Assembly: GCF_022288725.1 (NCBI RefSeq)
Contig: NZ_JAKNTA010000007.1
Span: 228,966-292,965, forward strand
DNA length: 64,000 nucleotides
Direction of reading: 5' to 3'
Source: Kitasatospora sp. A2-31
GTDB taxonomy: Bacteria > Actinomycetota > Actinomycetes > Streptomycetales > Streptomycetaceae
Shown: piece by piece, positions 12,970 to 24,205 of the stretch
How positions within the stretch are numbered: the stretch's first letter is position 1
Layout of the letters: each line of letters begins with the position of its first letter
The notes under the pieces: model-generated
The model's database searches: none
Told to the model about the DNA's origin: nothing
Seen by the model: only the letters and a program-made list of their open reading frames with translations
Program-made: the position numbers and the translations under genes

Positions 12970-14481
12970 TCAGACCGCCAGTGGCTGGCTCTCGTCGGCG
13001 GAGTCGCGCCATCGGCCGCCGGCGGCCCGTGCGGCGACCTCGGCGAGCCGGTCGACGGCTCCGGGGACGGCCGCGGCGGGCACGGTGAGCGGAATCCGGA
13101 TGTGCTGCTCGAACGCGCCGTCCGCGCCGAAGCGGCTGCCCGCGGCGATCCGCACGCCGACCTGCTCTCCGGCTCGGGCGAGCGCCGCGCCGGAGAGGCC
13201 GCCGGTCGAGACCCAGAAGGCGAGTCCGCCGGGCGGCGGGGCGTAGCGCCAGTCGGGCAGGCGGGTGCGCAGGGCGTCGGCGAAGGCCTCGGCGCCGGCC
13301 CTCAGACGGGCCAACTGGTGGGCGCGGACGGCCTCCAGCGGCTCGCCGAGCAGTTCCGCGGCGATCAGCTGGTCCAGGACGGGGGCGCCGACGTCGCTGT
13401 AGACGCGCTCGGTGGCGAGACGGCGGACCAGGGCCGGCGCCGCCCGGACCCAGCCGATCCGCAGGCCGCCCCAGAGCAGTTTGCCGGCCGAGCCCACCGT
13501 GACCACCTGGGCCGAACGGTCCAGCGCGGCGGTCGGGCGGGGGAGGGCGGCGCCGTCGGCGACGCCCCAGCCGAGTTCGGCGGTGGTCTCGTCGACCAGG
13601 ACCACCGCGCCCGCGGCGCGGGCGGCGGCGAGCAGTTCGCGCCGCTGCTCCTCGTCGACGAGGGCGCCGGTCGGGTTGTGGAAGTCGGGGATCACGTAGG
13701 CGGCCCTGGGCGCGGCGCCGTGCAGCACCCGGCGCCACTCGGCGAGGTCCCAGCGCGGCGGCCGGGTCGGCCCGTCCGGCGAGGCGTACGGGACGGGGAC
13801 CAGCCTGGCGCCGCCGCGGCGCAGTGCCTGCAGGGTGTGGGCGTAGCTGGGCGCCTCGACCGCCACCCGGTCGCCGCTTCCGATCAGCGCCCGCTGCGCA
13901 AGGTGGAGACCGCCCATCGCGCCGATGGTGATCAGGATCTGGTCGGGGGAGGTGGGCAGTCCGCGCTCGGTGTAGCGGCGGGCGACCGCCTCGCGCAGGA
14001 CGGGGACGCCGGTGGGGAAGTGGCCGTGCCCGGCGGCGTAGGCGGGCAGCTGCTCGACGGCCCGGGCGGCGGCGGCGCCGAGGAACGGCTGCGGGGCGGG
14101 GAGCGCGGCGACGCCGAGGTCGAGGGTGCGGCCCTGCTCGTCCGGCGGCACCGGGTGCAGTGCGTCGCCGGGCGGCGGGGCTCCCTCGGGCAGGGCGGTC
14201 CAGCTGCCGGAGCCTCGACGGCTGTGCAGGTAGCCGTCGGTGCGCAGGGCCTCGTACGCGGTGGCCACGGTGGTGCGGCTGAGCCGCAGGGCCAGGGCGA
14301 GTTCGCGCTCGGCGGGGAGGCGGGCGCCGACCGGCAGCCGGCCCTCGGTGACCAGGAGGCGGATCTGCCCGGCCAGGGTGCGGTAGGCGGGCCGCCGGGT
14401 GGCGGCGGGTTCGGGCAGGCGTGCGGTGGAGAGCAGCCGGGCGAGCGCGGCGGCGGTGACGGTGGTGTGCCAGTCGGCCAT
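12970..14481 (-). CDS. MocR-type regulator: GntR wHTH fused to a PLP aminotransferase domain
   Basis: A 503-aa cytoplasmic transcription factor. Residues about 18-85 are a GntR-type winged helix (LLVTEGRLPVGARLPAERELALALRLSRTTV). After a linker comes a fold type I aminotransferase-like domain with VIPDFHNPTGALV and the PLP-lysine site VGSAGKLLWGGLRIGW. MocR proteins sense PLP or amino-group ligands and usually control a neighbour. The divergent gene at 14619 encodes a YczE-type membrane protein, and a MocR/YczE pairing is known in Bacillus (ycxD-yczE), so this is probably its regulator. ATG 14481 was chosen because it begins the conserved domain; longer frames run into the divergent promoter. 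Confidence 0.9.
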   Translation of the reverse strand: MADWHTTVTAAALARLLSTARLPEPAATRRPAYRTLAGQIRLLVTEGRLPVGARLPAERELALALRLSRTTVATAYEALRTDGYLHSRRGSGSWTALPEGAPPPGDALHPVPPDEQGRTLDLGVAALPAPQPFLGAAAARAVEQLPAYAAGHGHFPTGVPVLREAVARRYTERGLPTSPDQILITIGAMGGLHLAQRALIGSGDRVAVEAPSYAHTLQALRRGGARLVPVPYASPDGPTRPPRWDLAEWRRVLHGAAPRAAYVIPDFHNPTGALVDEEQRRELLAAARAAGAVVLVDETTAELGWGVADGAALPRPTAALDRSAQVVTVGSAGKLLWGGLRIGWVRAAPALVRRLATERVYSDVGAPVLDQLIAAELLGEPLEAVRAHQLARLRAGAEAFADALRTRLPDWRYAPPPGGLAFWVSTGGLSGAALARAGEQVGVRIAAGSRFGADGAFEQHIRIPLTVPAAAVPGAVDRLAEVAARAAGGRWRDSADESQPLAV

Positions 14482-14618
14482 GGCGGAATCAGTCCACTTG
14501 CTCGGGATTGGCCCTGGAGCGGGCCTCATTGGCCTTGCCATCATCGCAGGGCGGCCGTTGAGTCCGCCACCGTCGAGGCCGTGCCCCGGGCGGTGCAGTA
14601 CCACCAGCCGGAGTACCG
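14482..14618. promoter_or_regulatory. divergent promoter region with a spaced direct repeat
   Basis: The 137-bp gap between the MocR-type regulator and yczE-like gene has two copies of ATTGGCC at 14507-14513 and 14528-14534. They are 21 bp apart in the same orientation, about two helical turns. MocR dimers typically bind spaced direct repeats, so this is a plausible operator. The repeat is seen; its function is inferred. Confidence 0.5.
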
Positions 14619-15413
14619 ATGGCCACCACCAGCCCGCCCCCGTCCACCACCACCGAAACCGACACCAGCACCGGCACCGACACCACCACCGAAACCGGCA
14701 GCGCCACCTCCACCGCCACCACCACCGCCACCGCCACCGGCCCTGCCGCCGGGTCCACGGCGGCGGCCGGGGGCCGGAGCCTCGCCGACCGCCTGCTCGG
14801 CGACACCCACGCGCTGGGCCGCCGGCTCCCGCAGCTCGCCGTCGGACTCGGCCTCTACGGGGCGAGCATGGCGCTGATGCTGCGCTCCGGCCTCGGCCTC
14901 GACCCCTGGGACGTCCTCCACCAGGGCCTGCAGCGGACCGCCGGCCTCTCGGTGGGCGCCTGGGTGACCATCTGCGGCGCCCTCGTCCTGCTGTTCTGGA
15001 TCCCGCTGCGCCAGCTCCCCGGCCTCGGCACGGTGGCCAACGTGCTGGTGATCGGTGCGGCGATGGACCTCACCCTGCGGGTGGCCGGCGAGCCGGGCCC
15101 GCTGCCCGCCCGGATCGCCCTGATGGCGGCCGCGATCGTGCTGAACGGCCTGGCCACCGGCCTCTACATCGGAGCCCGGTTCGGCCCGGGGCCACGCGAC
15201 GGGCTGATGACCGGCCTGCACCGGCGCACCGGCCGCTCGCTGCGGCTCATCCGTACCGCCATCGAACTGACGGTGTTGGCGGCGGGTGTCCTGCTCGGCG
15301 GCACCGCCGGCGTCGGCACCGTCGCGTATGCGCTGGCCATCGGCCCGCTGGTGCAGTTCTTCCTGCCGTGGTGCACCGTCCCCGCACCGGGGCAAACCTC
15401 CCGGAACGGATGA
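14619..15413 (+). CDS. YczE/YitT-type integral membrane protein
   Basis: A 264-aa protein. Residues 1 to about 45 are a low-complexity Thr/Ser/Ala stretch. From about residue 68 there are five hydrophobic segments, with the family signature LGLYGASMALMLRSGLGLDPWDVLHQG and later IGARFGPGPRDGLMTGL. Members of this family are conserved membrane proteins of unclear transport function, often next to a MocR regulator, as here. The Thr-rich start varies in such genes, so ATG 14619 is likely but not certain. A later start after the low-complexity region is possible. Confidence 0.85.
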   Translation: MATTSPPPSTTTETDTSTGTDTTTETGSATSTATTTATATGPAAGSTAAAGGRSLADRLLGDTHALGRRLPQLAVGLGLYGASMALMLRSGLGLDPWDVLHQGLQRTAGLSVGAWVTICGALVLLFWIPLRQLPGLGTVANVLVIGAAMDLTLRVAGEPGPLPARIALMAAAIVLNGLATGLYIGARFGPGPRDGLMTGLHRRTGRSLRLIRTAIELTVLAAGVLLGGTAGVGTVAYALAIGPLVQFFLPWCTVPAPGQTSRNG

Positions 15414-15489
15414 ACCTGCGTGCACGGAGTTGCCGCGCGACGTTGTCGCTCGTCGCGCAGCGGGGGTGGAACCTCGTAAGGTCGTCTCC

Positions 15490-17235
15490 GTGTTGGACGA
15501 GATGCGGATACGGGATCTTGGGGTCATCGACGACGCGGTGGTCGAGCTGGCCCCCGGCTTCACCGCCGTGACGGGTGAGACCGGCGCCGGCAAGACCATG
15601 GTGGTGACCAGCCTCGGGCTGCTGCTCGGCGGCCGGGCCGACCCGGCCCTGGTGCGCAACGGCAGCGGACGCGCGGTGGTCGAGGGCCGCCTCGAACTGC
15701 CGGCCGACTCCCCGGTGGCCGCCCGCGCCGTCGAGGCGGGGGCGGAACTGGACGACGGCGCGCTGCTGATCAGCCGCACCGTCTCCGCCGAGGGCCGCTC
15801 CCGGGCGCACGTCGGCGGCCGGGCCGTACCGGTCGGGCTGCTCGCGGAGCTCGGCGAGGACCTGATCGCCGTCCACGGGCAGACCGACCAGCAGCGGCTG
15901 CTCCGTCCGGCCCGCCAGCGCGGCGCGCTGGACCGGTACGCGGGCGAGGCGGTGGCCGAGCCGCTGGCCCGCTACCGCGAGGTCTACCGCCGGCTGCGCG
16001 AGGTCTCCGCCACCCTGGAGGAGCTGACCACCCGGGCCCGCGAGCGCGCCCAGGAGGCGGACCTGCTCCGCTTCGGCCTGGACGAGGTCGCCGCCGCCGA
16101 GCCGGTCGCCGGTGAGGACGTCGAGCTCGGTGCCGAGGCCGAGCGCCTCGGCCACGCCGACGCGCTCTCCTCCGCCGCCACCCTCGCCCACGCCGCGCTG
16201 GCCGGGGACCCGGCCGACCCGGAGGCGCTGGACGCCGGCACCCTGCTCGCGCAGGCCCGCCGCGCCCTGGACGCCGTCCGCCACCACGACGAGCGGCTCG
16301 CCGCCCTCGCGGACCGGTTGAACGAGGTGGGCTACCTGCTCGCCGACGTGGCCGGCGACCTCGCCGGCTACGCCGACGACCTGGACGCCGACCCGGTCCG
16401 GCTGGCCGCGGTCGAGGACCGCCGGGCCGTCCTGGCCCAGCTGCTGCGCAAGTACGGCGGCCCGGAGAACTCCCTCGCGGAGGTGCTGGTCTGGGCCGAG
16501 GAGGGCTCCGCCCGGCTGGCCGAACTCGACGGCGACGACGAGCGGATCGACGAGCTGGGCGCCCGGGAGACCGCGCTGCGCGCCGAGCTGGCCGAGCTCG
16601 CGGCCGAGGTGTCGGCCGCCCGGCAGGCCGCCGCCGGCCGCTTCGCCGAGGCGGTCTCGGCCGAGCTGGCCGAGCTCGCCATGCCGCACGCCCGGGTCAC
16701 CTTCTCGATCAGCCAGGTCGACGACCTGTCCGGGATCGAGATCGAGGGCCGCACCGTCGCCTACGGCCCGCACGGCGTGGACGAGGTCGAGGTGCTGCTG
16801 GCCCCGCACCCCGGTGCGCAGCCGCGTCCGATCGCCAAGGGCGCCTCGGGCGGTGAGCTCTCCCGGGTGATGCTGGCCGTCGAGGTGGTCTTCGCCGGTG
16901 CGGACCCCGTCCCGACCTACCTCTTCGACGAGGTGGACGCCGGCGTCGGCGGCAAGGCCGCGGTCGAGATCGGGCGCCGCCTGGCGAAGCTGGCCGAGTC
17001 CGCCCAGGTCGTGGTGGTCACCCACCTGCCGCAGGTCGCCGCGTTCGCCGACCGGCACCTGGTGGTGGAGAAGACCGACGACGGCACGGTGACCCGCAGT
17101 GGCGTCAAGGTCCTCAGCGACGAGGAGCGGGTGCGCGAGCTGTCCCGGATGCTGGCCGGCCTGGAGGATTCCGAGCTGGGCCGCGCCCACGCCGAGGAGT
17201 TGCTGGCCGCCGCCCGGGCGCCGCGCCACCGCTAG
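15490..17235 (+). CDS. recN: DNA repair protein RecN
   Basis: A 581-aa SMC-like ATPase acting early in double-strand break repair. The Walker A is GETGAGKT at residues 29-36. Long Ala/Glu/Arg-rich coiled-coil arms follow (about 150-380). The ABC signature is KGASGGELSRVMLAVEVVF, and Walker B/D-loop is TYLFDEVDAGVGG. The start is GTG 15490 because the conserved N-terminus reads LDEMRIRDLGVIDDAVVEL; the frame is open further up inside the yczE-like gene. A TAAGG lies upstream. It is separated from nadK here by the MocR/YczE pair. Confidence 0.96.
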   Translation: MLDEMRIRDLGVIDDAVVELAPGFTAVTGETGAGKTMVVTSLGLLLGGRADPALVRNGSGRAVVEGRLELPADSPVAARAVEAGAELDDGALLISRTVSAEGRSRAHVGGRAVPVGLLAELGEDLIAVHGQTDQQRLLRPARQRGALDRYAGEAVAEPLARYREVYRRLREVSATLEELTTRARERAQEADLLRFGLDEVAAAEPVAGEDVELGAEAERLGHADALSSAATLAHAALAGDPADPEALDAGTLLAQARRALDAVRHHDERLAALADRLNEVGYLLADVAGDLAGYADDLDADPVRLAAVEDRRAVLAQLLRKYGGPENSLAEVLVWAEEGSARLAELDGDDERIDELGARETALRAELAELAAEVSAARQAAAGRFAEAVSAELAELAMPHARVTFSISQVDDLSGIEIEGRTVAYGPHGVDEVEVLLAPHPGAQPRPIAKGASGGELSRVMLAVEVVFAGADPVPTYLFDEVDAGVGGKAAVEIGRRLAKLAESAQVVVVTHLPQVAAFADRHLVVEKTDDGTVTRSGVKVLSDEERVRELSRMLAGLEDSELGRAHAEELLAAARAPRHR

Positions 17236-17478
17236 GCCGGCGCCGGGCGAACCCGAGTCGGACCCCCGAGTCCACTCCCGGGCCCCGACCCACGAGGCGG
17301 GCCCGGCTCCGCCACCCGGTGGGCGGCGGCCCTCTGCCGACCGCGACGCGCCCCCGTGGCGCCGACTGTCCAAGAGGGCCGCCGACCTGGCATGGTGGCG
17401 GCTGGACACTGGCTTTCCAGTCCCGAGCGCCGCTGCGGGCGATCCTCGCATCACGGCGCCCGAACCTGATCGAGTCGG

Positions 17479-18660
17479 ATGCGAGACGACGTGGACCATT
17501 CCGCCGCCCGGGCCACCGCGGCCGCCCCTGAACCCGGCCAGCTGCACGTGGTGCTCGTCCTGGCCGCCAGCACCGGTGGCATCGGCGCACATGTGCGCTC
17601 CCTGGCACAGGGCCTGGTCGCGCACGGAGTGACCGTGACGGTGTGCGGGCCGGCCGGCACGGACGAGCTGTTCGGATTCTCCCGCTCCGGCGCCAGGTTC
17701 CACCTGGTCGACATCACCCCCACCGCGGGCGCCCGCAGCGACGCCACCGCGATCGGCGAGCTGCGCCGCGCCTTCACCGGCGCCGACGTGGTGCACGCCC
17801 ACGGCCTGCGCGCGGGGCTCCTGTCCGACCTGGCGCTGCGCACCGCCGGCCGCTTCCCGGGCCTTCGCCCGGAGACCCCGCTGGTGGTCACCTCGCACCA
17901 CGCGCTGCTCGCCACCGGCATGGAGCGCCGGCTGCAGCGGCTGATGGAGCGCCGGGTGGCGCGCGCCGCCGACCTGGTGCTCGGCGCGTCCTCCGACCTG
18001 GTGGCCCGGGCCCGCGAACTGGGCGCCACCGACGCCCGGCTCGGGCCGGTCGCCGCGCCGCCGATGCCCGAGGGCCGGCTGGAGCGGGACGAGGCCCGAG
18101 CCGTGCTGCTCGGCGCCGGACCGGACCGGCCGCTTGTGCTGGCGGTGGGCCGGCTGGTCCCGCAGAAGGCGTTCGGACTCCTGTTGGACGCCTCCCGGGA
18201 GCTGGCCGCCCTGGACCCGCAGCCCCTGGTGCTGCTCGCCGGGGACGGCCCCGAGGCGCCCGGCCTGCGCGAGCGGGTGACGGCCGAGAAGCTCCCGGTG
18301 CGGCTGCTCGGCTACCGCACCGATGTGCCCGACCTGCTGGCGGCCGCGGACGTGGTGGTGGTCTCCAGCCGCTGGGAGGCCCGCTCGCTGGTGGTCCAGG
18401 AGGCGATGCTGGCCGGCGTGCCGGTGGTGGCGACGTCCGTCGGCGGCATCCCCGAGCTGGTCGGGGACGCGGCGGTGCTGGTCCCGCCCGGCGACGCGGC
18501 GGCGATCGGCCGGGCGGTGCGCGGGCTGCTGGCCGATCCGGCCCGCCGTGACCGTCTTGCGGAGGCCGGCCGGCAGCAGGCCGGGACCTGGCCGGACGAG
18601 GCCGCCACCGTGGCCCAGGTGCTCAGCACCTACGACGAGCTGGTCCAGCGCAGCCTGTAG
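17479..18660 (+). CDS. glycosyltransferase family 4 protein
   Basis: A 393-aa GT-B fold glycosyltransferase. The N-terminal domain has the Gly-rich donor loop AASTGGIGAHVRSLAQGL. The C-terminal domain has RPLVLAVGRLVPQKAFGLLL and the GT4 E-x7-E motif in SRWEARSLVVQEAMLAGVP, followed by VGGIPELV. GT4 enzymes transfer sugars from nucleotide donors to lipids, sugars or proteins, and the acceptor is unknown. A glycosyltransferase at this position upstream of pyrG is common in Streptomyces. The 243-bp region before it contains no gene that I can support. Confidence 0.9.
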   Translation: MRDDVDHSAARATAAAPEPGQLHVVLVLAASTGGIGAHVRSLAQGLVAHGVTVTVCGPAGTDELFGFSRSGARFHLVDITPTAGARSDATAIGELRRAFTGADVVHAHGLRAGLLSDLALRTAGRFPGLRPETPLVVTSHHALLATGMERRLQRLMERRVARAADLVLGASSDLVARARELGATDARLGPVAAPPMPEGRLERDEARAVLLGAGPDRPLVLAVGRLVPQKAFGLLLDASRELAALDPQPLVLLAGDGPEAPGLRERVTAEKLPVRLLGYRTDVPDLLAAADVVVVSSRWEARSLVVQEAMLAGVPVVATSVGGIPELVGDAAVLVPPGDAAAIGRAVRGLLADPARRDRLAEAGRQQAGTWPDEAATVAQVLSTYDELVQRSL

Positions 18661-18711
18661 GAAGCAGGACAGGGCGGGGCGGGCGCCCGGCCGGCGGCCG
18701 GGCGCCACCGG

Positions 18712-20709
18712 TCAGACCGTGGCCTGCTCGGCCCGGTCCGCGGCCGGGCCGTTCGGCTGGGCCGAGAGGTACGCGCCGCCGCAGGCGGTCAGCCGCAGCG
18801 CGGTGTCGATCAGCGGGACGTGACTGAACGCCTGCGGGAAGTTGCCGACCTGGCGCTTCTCCCGCGGGTCCCACTCCTCGGCGAGCAGGCCGAGGTCGTT
18901 GCGCAGCGACAGCAGCTTGTCGAACAGCTCCCGGGCCTCCTGGACCCGGCCGATCATGGCGAGGTCGTCGGCCAGCCAGAACGAGCAGGCGAGGAAGGCG
19001 CCCTCGTGGCCGGAGAGCCCGTCGACGTTGTTGCCGCTCTCGTCGTGGGTCGGGTAGCGCAGCACGAAGCCGTCCTCGGTGGAGAGCTCGCGCTGGATCG
19101 CCTCGATCGTGCCGATGACGCGCTTGTCGTCCGGCGGCAGAAAGCCCACCTGGGGGATGAGCAGCAGCGAGGCGTCCAGTTCCTTGCCGCCGTAGTACTG
19201 GGTGAAGGTGTTGCGCTCCGGGTCGTAGCCCTTCTCGCAGACGTCCCGGTGGATGGTCTCGCGCAGTTCGCGCCAGCGCTCCAGGTGGGTGTCGGAGGGG
19301 GCGTCCTCGGGGGTCTGCTCCAGCAGCTTGATGGTGCGGTCGACGGCGACCCAGGCCATCACCTTGGAGTGGACGAAGTGCCGGCGCGGGCCGCGCACCT
19401 CCCAGATGCCCTCGTCCCGCTCCTGCCAGTGCTCCTCCAGGTACTCGATCAGGCGCAGCTGGAGGTGGTGGGCGTGGTCGTTGCGGACCAGGCCGGTCAT
19501 GTGGGCCAGGTGCAGGGCCTCGACCACCTCGCCGTAGACGTCGAGCTGGAGCTGGCCGGCCGCGCCGTTGCCGACCCGGACCGGCTGGGAGCCCTCGTAG
19601 CCGGGCAGCCAGTCCAGCGAGGACTCGGTCAGCTCCCGCTCGCCGGCGATGCCGTACATGATCTGCAGGTTCTCCGGGTCGCCGGCGACGGCGCGCAGCA
19701 GCCACTCGCGCCAGGCGCGGGCCTCGTCCCGGTAGCCGGTGCGCAGCAGCGAGGAGAGGGTGATCGCGGCGTCGCGGAGCCAGGTGTAGCGGTAGTCCCA
19801 GTTGCGCTCACCGCCGAGGTCCTCGGGCAGGGAGGTGGTGGGCGCGGCGACGATGCCGCCGGTGGGGGCGTAGGTGAGGCCCTTGAGGGTGATCAGCGAA
19901 CGGATCACGGCCTCCCGGTAGGGGCCCTGGTAGGTGCACTGGCCGGCCCAGTCGTGCCAGAAGTCGGCGGTGGCGTCGAGCATCTCCTCGGCGTCCGGGG
20001 CGGTCGGCGGATCGAGGTGGGAGGCCTGCCAGGTCAGGGCGAAGGCGATCCGGTCGCCGGCGGCGACGGTGAAGTCGGCGTAGGTGGTGAGGTTGCGACC
20101 GTAGGTCTCGGCCTCCCCGTCCAGCCAGACCGAATCGGGGCCGGCCACGGCGACGGTGCGGTGGCCGCCGTCGGCCTGCTCGACGCGGTGCACCCAGGGC
20201 ACGACCCGGCCGTAACTGAAGCGCATCCGCAGCGCGGAGCGCATCCGGACGGTGCCGGACAGGCCCTCGACGATCCGGATCATCTGGGGGACGGCGTCGC
20301 GGCCGGCCAGCGGGCGCGGCGGCATGAAGTCGATCACCCGGACGCTGCCGCCCGGGCAGTCCCATTCCTGCTCCAGGATCAGCGAGTCGCCGCGGTAGCG
20401 GCGCCGGTCGGCGGGGACGGCCGGGGCGGCGGCGGTGGCGGGCGGGACGCGCAGGTCGCCGGTGTCGGTGAGGCGCACGCGGCCGGCGGCCGCGGTCGGC
20501 TCGGTCGCGGGGGCGGGCAGCTCGGCGGCCACCGCCTCGGCCGGGCCGATCCGCCAGAAGCCGTGTTCATCGGTGCCGAGCAGGCCGGCGAAGACCGCCG
20601 GCGAGTCGAACCGGGGCAGGCACAGCCAGTCGACCGCCCCGTCCCTGCTGACCAGGGCGGCGGTCTGCATGTCCCCGATGAGTGCGTAGTCCTCGATACG
20701 GCCGGCCAC
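18712..20709 (-). CDS. glycoside hydrolase family 15 protein (glucoamylase/trehalase-like)
   Basis: A 665-aa cytoplasmic protein without a signal peptide. It starts MAGRIEDYALIGDMQTAALV, typical of actinobacterial GH15 enzymes. The (alpha/alpha)6 barrel carries GGERNWDYRYTWLRDAAITL, with the substrate-binding Asp/Arg and probable general acid region, and near the C-terminus AEEWDPREKRQVGNFPQAFSH with the second catalytic carboxylate. Mycobacterial homologues act as trehalases, while other GH15 enzymes are glucoamylases, so trehalose or alpha-glucan breakdown is likely. It converges with the GT4 gene and diverges from pyrG. Confidence 0.92.
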   Translation of the reverse strand: MAGRIEDYALIGDMQTAALVSRDGAVDWLCLPRFDSPAVFAGLLGTDEHGFWRIGPAEAVAAELPAPATEPTAAAGRVRLTDTGDLRVPPATAAAPAVPADRRRYRGDSLILEQEWDCPGGSVRVIDFMPPRPLAGRDAVPQMIRIVEGLSGTVRMRSALRMRFSYGRVVPWVHRVEQADGGHRTVAVAGPDSVWLDGEAETYGRNLTTYADFTVAAGDRIAFALTWQASHLDPPTAPDAEEMLDATADFWHDWAGQCTYQGPYREAVIRSLITLKGLTYAPTGGIVAAPTTSLPEDLGGERNWDYRYTWLRDAAITLSSLLRTGYRDEARAWREWLLRAVAGDPENLQIMYGIAGERELTESSLDWLPGYEGSQPVRVGNGAAGQLQLDVYGEVVEALHLAHMTGLVRNDHAHHLQLRLIEYLEEHWQERDEGIWEVRGPRRHFVHSKVMAWVAVDRTIKLLEQTPEDAPSDTHLERWRELRETIHRDVCEKGYDPERNTFTQYYGGKELDASLLLIPQVGFLPPDDKRVIGTIEAIQRELSTEDGFVLRYPTHDESGNNVDGLSGHEGAFLACSFWLADDLAMIGRVQEARELFDKLLSLRNDLGLLAEEWDPREKRQVGNFPQAFSHVPLIDTALRLTACGGAYLSAQPNGPAADRAEQATV

Positions 20710-21431
20710 GTGGATCTCCAGTTCGCAATGTGGTCAGGACGCATCGGCGATCCGGGGAGAGCCAGCGGGTCTGCGGGGCCGGGGGCCACCCCGGGACGTC
20801 CGGCCCGCCGATGGGTGGTGGCGGGCCTTGCTGGAGTGTCCGCGCGAGGCCTTCGAGCCCCTGGAGTGGGTGGGGAGGAGCTGTTTTTCGGGGAGGTCCG
20901 GTCGCGCATCGGGGACCGAGAGGTGTCCTGACCCTCCCACGCCCTCCGCGTGCTCGTGTGTCGGCGATGCGTCCGTGCAGCTTACGACGGACGAAAGGGG
21001 CGAAGCACGCGGGCGCAGCTCTGCGTGGCGCCGCAATTCGGCGGAAATGCCGTGCATCGCGGGGCCGACGTGCAGGATGGCCCGGAAGGATCAGCTCCGG
21101 ATGGTCCGCCGGGAGGGCGGCGCATGGCCCGGACGAGCGCCGCCGGGTGGCCCGCCCGGGCCGGTGGTGCGACGGATGTGACACGTGCGCCGTACGGTGC
21201 GCCGGTGGTGCGCCGGGCGCGTGGTTCCGTGCCACCGGGCGCGGGCCGGAAAGCGCCCCGGCCGGGTCACTGATACCCTGGTATCCCGTGGACCGGTGGG
21301 ATCAAACGCCCCGGACCAGCCGAACCGACGACCCTGCGAGCGACGTGCCCAGCACCGCGCTCCCGTCGCCAGGCGAGCCGCGAGCCTCCCGCCCACGTCA
21401 CCTTCGACACGCGACCCACGGGAGCCCCCTC
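20710..21431. other. intergenic region carrying the pyrG promoter side
   Basis: The 722-bp gap between divergent GH15 and pyrG genes holds no convincing gene; several open frames cross it only because of high GC. Near its end is a perfect short palindrome, GATACC-CT-GGTATC, at 21272-21285. This may be part of the pyrG promoter or an operator. AT-richer sequence around 21030-21060 could contain the GH15-side promoter. No attenuator or riboswitch was recognised. Confidence 0.5.
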
Positions 21432-23117
<1,686 letters not shown>

Positions 23118-23209
23118 TAGACGACACGTCACCGGACGGCGGTCCCGCGATTCCCGCGGGGCCGCCGTTCGGCGTTAGATTGTGTCGTACTGACGAAAAG
23201 GGGAGACCG

Positions 23210-23845
23210 ATGGACGACCAGCGCATCCACGACGTGGCCGAGGAGTGGGAGACCCGGGGGACCACCACACCGTTCCAGGGCAGGGTCACCGGCGTGCGCA
23301 CCGAGGAGGTCCGGATGCCCGACGGCGGCTGGGCCCGCCGCGACTACCAGACCCACCCCGGCTCGGTCTCCGTCCTCGCCCTCGACGAGCAGCAGCGGGT
23401 GCTGATCGTGCGCCAGTACCGCCACCCCGTCCGCCAGCGGCTCTGGGAGCTGCCGGCCGGCCTGCTCGACGTGCCCGGGGAGAACCCGCTGCACGCGGCC
23501 CAGCGCGAGCTGTACGAGGAGGCGCACTGCAAGGCCGGGACGTGGCGGGTGCTGGTCGACTTCTACACCTCGCCCGGTGGCACCGACGAGGCGCTGCGGC
23601 TCTTCCTCGCCACCGACCTCGCGGACGCGGAGGGCGACCGCTACGAGGCCCACGGCGAGGAGCTGGAGCTCGAGACCGCCCGGGTGCCGCTCGCCGAGCT
23701 GGTCCGGCTGATTCACGCCGGCGAGCTGCACAACCCCACCCTGATCACCGGTACCTTCGCCCTGCACGCCGCGCTCACCAGCCCCGGCGGGCTCGATGCC
23801 CTGCGCTCGCCCGAGGCCCCCTGGCCGGCCCGGCCGTTCTCCTAG
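23210..23845 (+). CDS. NUDIX hydrolase, ADP-ribose pyrophosphatase-like
   Basis: A 211-aa hydrolase. The Nudix box runs from GLLDVPGENPLHAAQRELYEE (split here by the 23-residue consensus) and its Glu residues bind magnesium. The preceding RQYRHPVRQRLWELPAG and following YTSPGGTDEALRLFLATDL are typical of the ADP-ribose pyrophosphatase subgroup, which cleaves ADP-ribose to AMP and ribose-5-phosphate. It starts at ATG 23210 after GGGGAGA. It lies 92 bp after pyrG, the arrangement also found in mycobacteria. Confidence 0.92.
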   Translation: MDDQRIHDVAEEWETRGTTTPFQGRVTGVRTEEVRMPDGGWARRDYQTHPGSVSVLALDEQQRVLIVRQYRHPVRQRLWELPAGLLDVPGENPLHAAQRELYEEAHCKAGTWRVLVDFYTSPGGTDEALRLFLATDLADAEGDRYEAHGEELELETARVPLAELVRLIHAGELHNPTLITGTFALHAALTSPGGLDALRSPEAPWPARPFS

Positions 23846-24205
23846 GGCCGTCCGGGGCCCTGGCGCCGATCCCGGGCCTGCCCGGTCCAGGGCTCGGGTC
23901 GCCGCCGGTGCGCTCGGACCCGGTGCCGGCGGACCCGGTGCCGGCGGGCGTCGCTCCCCTCGGCGTCGGCCCGCCCGGCCGGCTCCCGTGCGGGCCGGCG
24001 GTCGCGGGCGGGGCGCTCCGGTGGCCGCCTCGGGCGCGGCGGGTTGGCCCGTGGGGGTGATTTACCGGTTCGTACGACCGGATGTCACGTCGGCTGCGCC
24101 GGACGGTCGAACTACGCTTCGCAGACAGGGCGCCCGTCCCGGGCCGCCTCCGCTGAGCGCTGGGTGACGTCGGGAGTGGCACGGGTGGCGAGGAAGACGG
24201 CGACG
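23846..24205. other. intergenic region with a 15-bp tandem duplication
   Basis: A 360-bp region without a supported gene. CGGACCCGGTGCCGG occurs twice in tandem at 23915-23929 and 23930-23944. The AT-richer stretch around 24055-24120 (GTGATTTACCGGTTCGTACG) is the likeliest promoter location for the next gene. Confidence 0.5.

Noticed and set aside
20682..21431. An upstream extension of pyrG by up to 250 codons
   Set aside because: The extension crosses the divergent promoter region, has no similarity to CTP synthase, and a GGGAG-preceded TTG at 21432 gives a family-like start.
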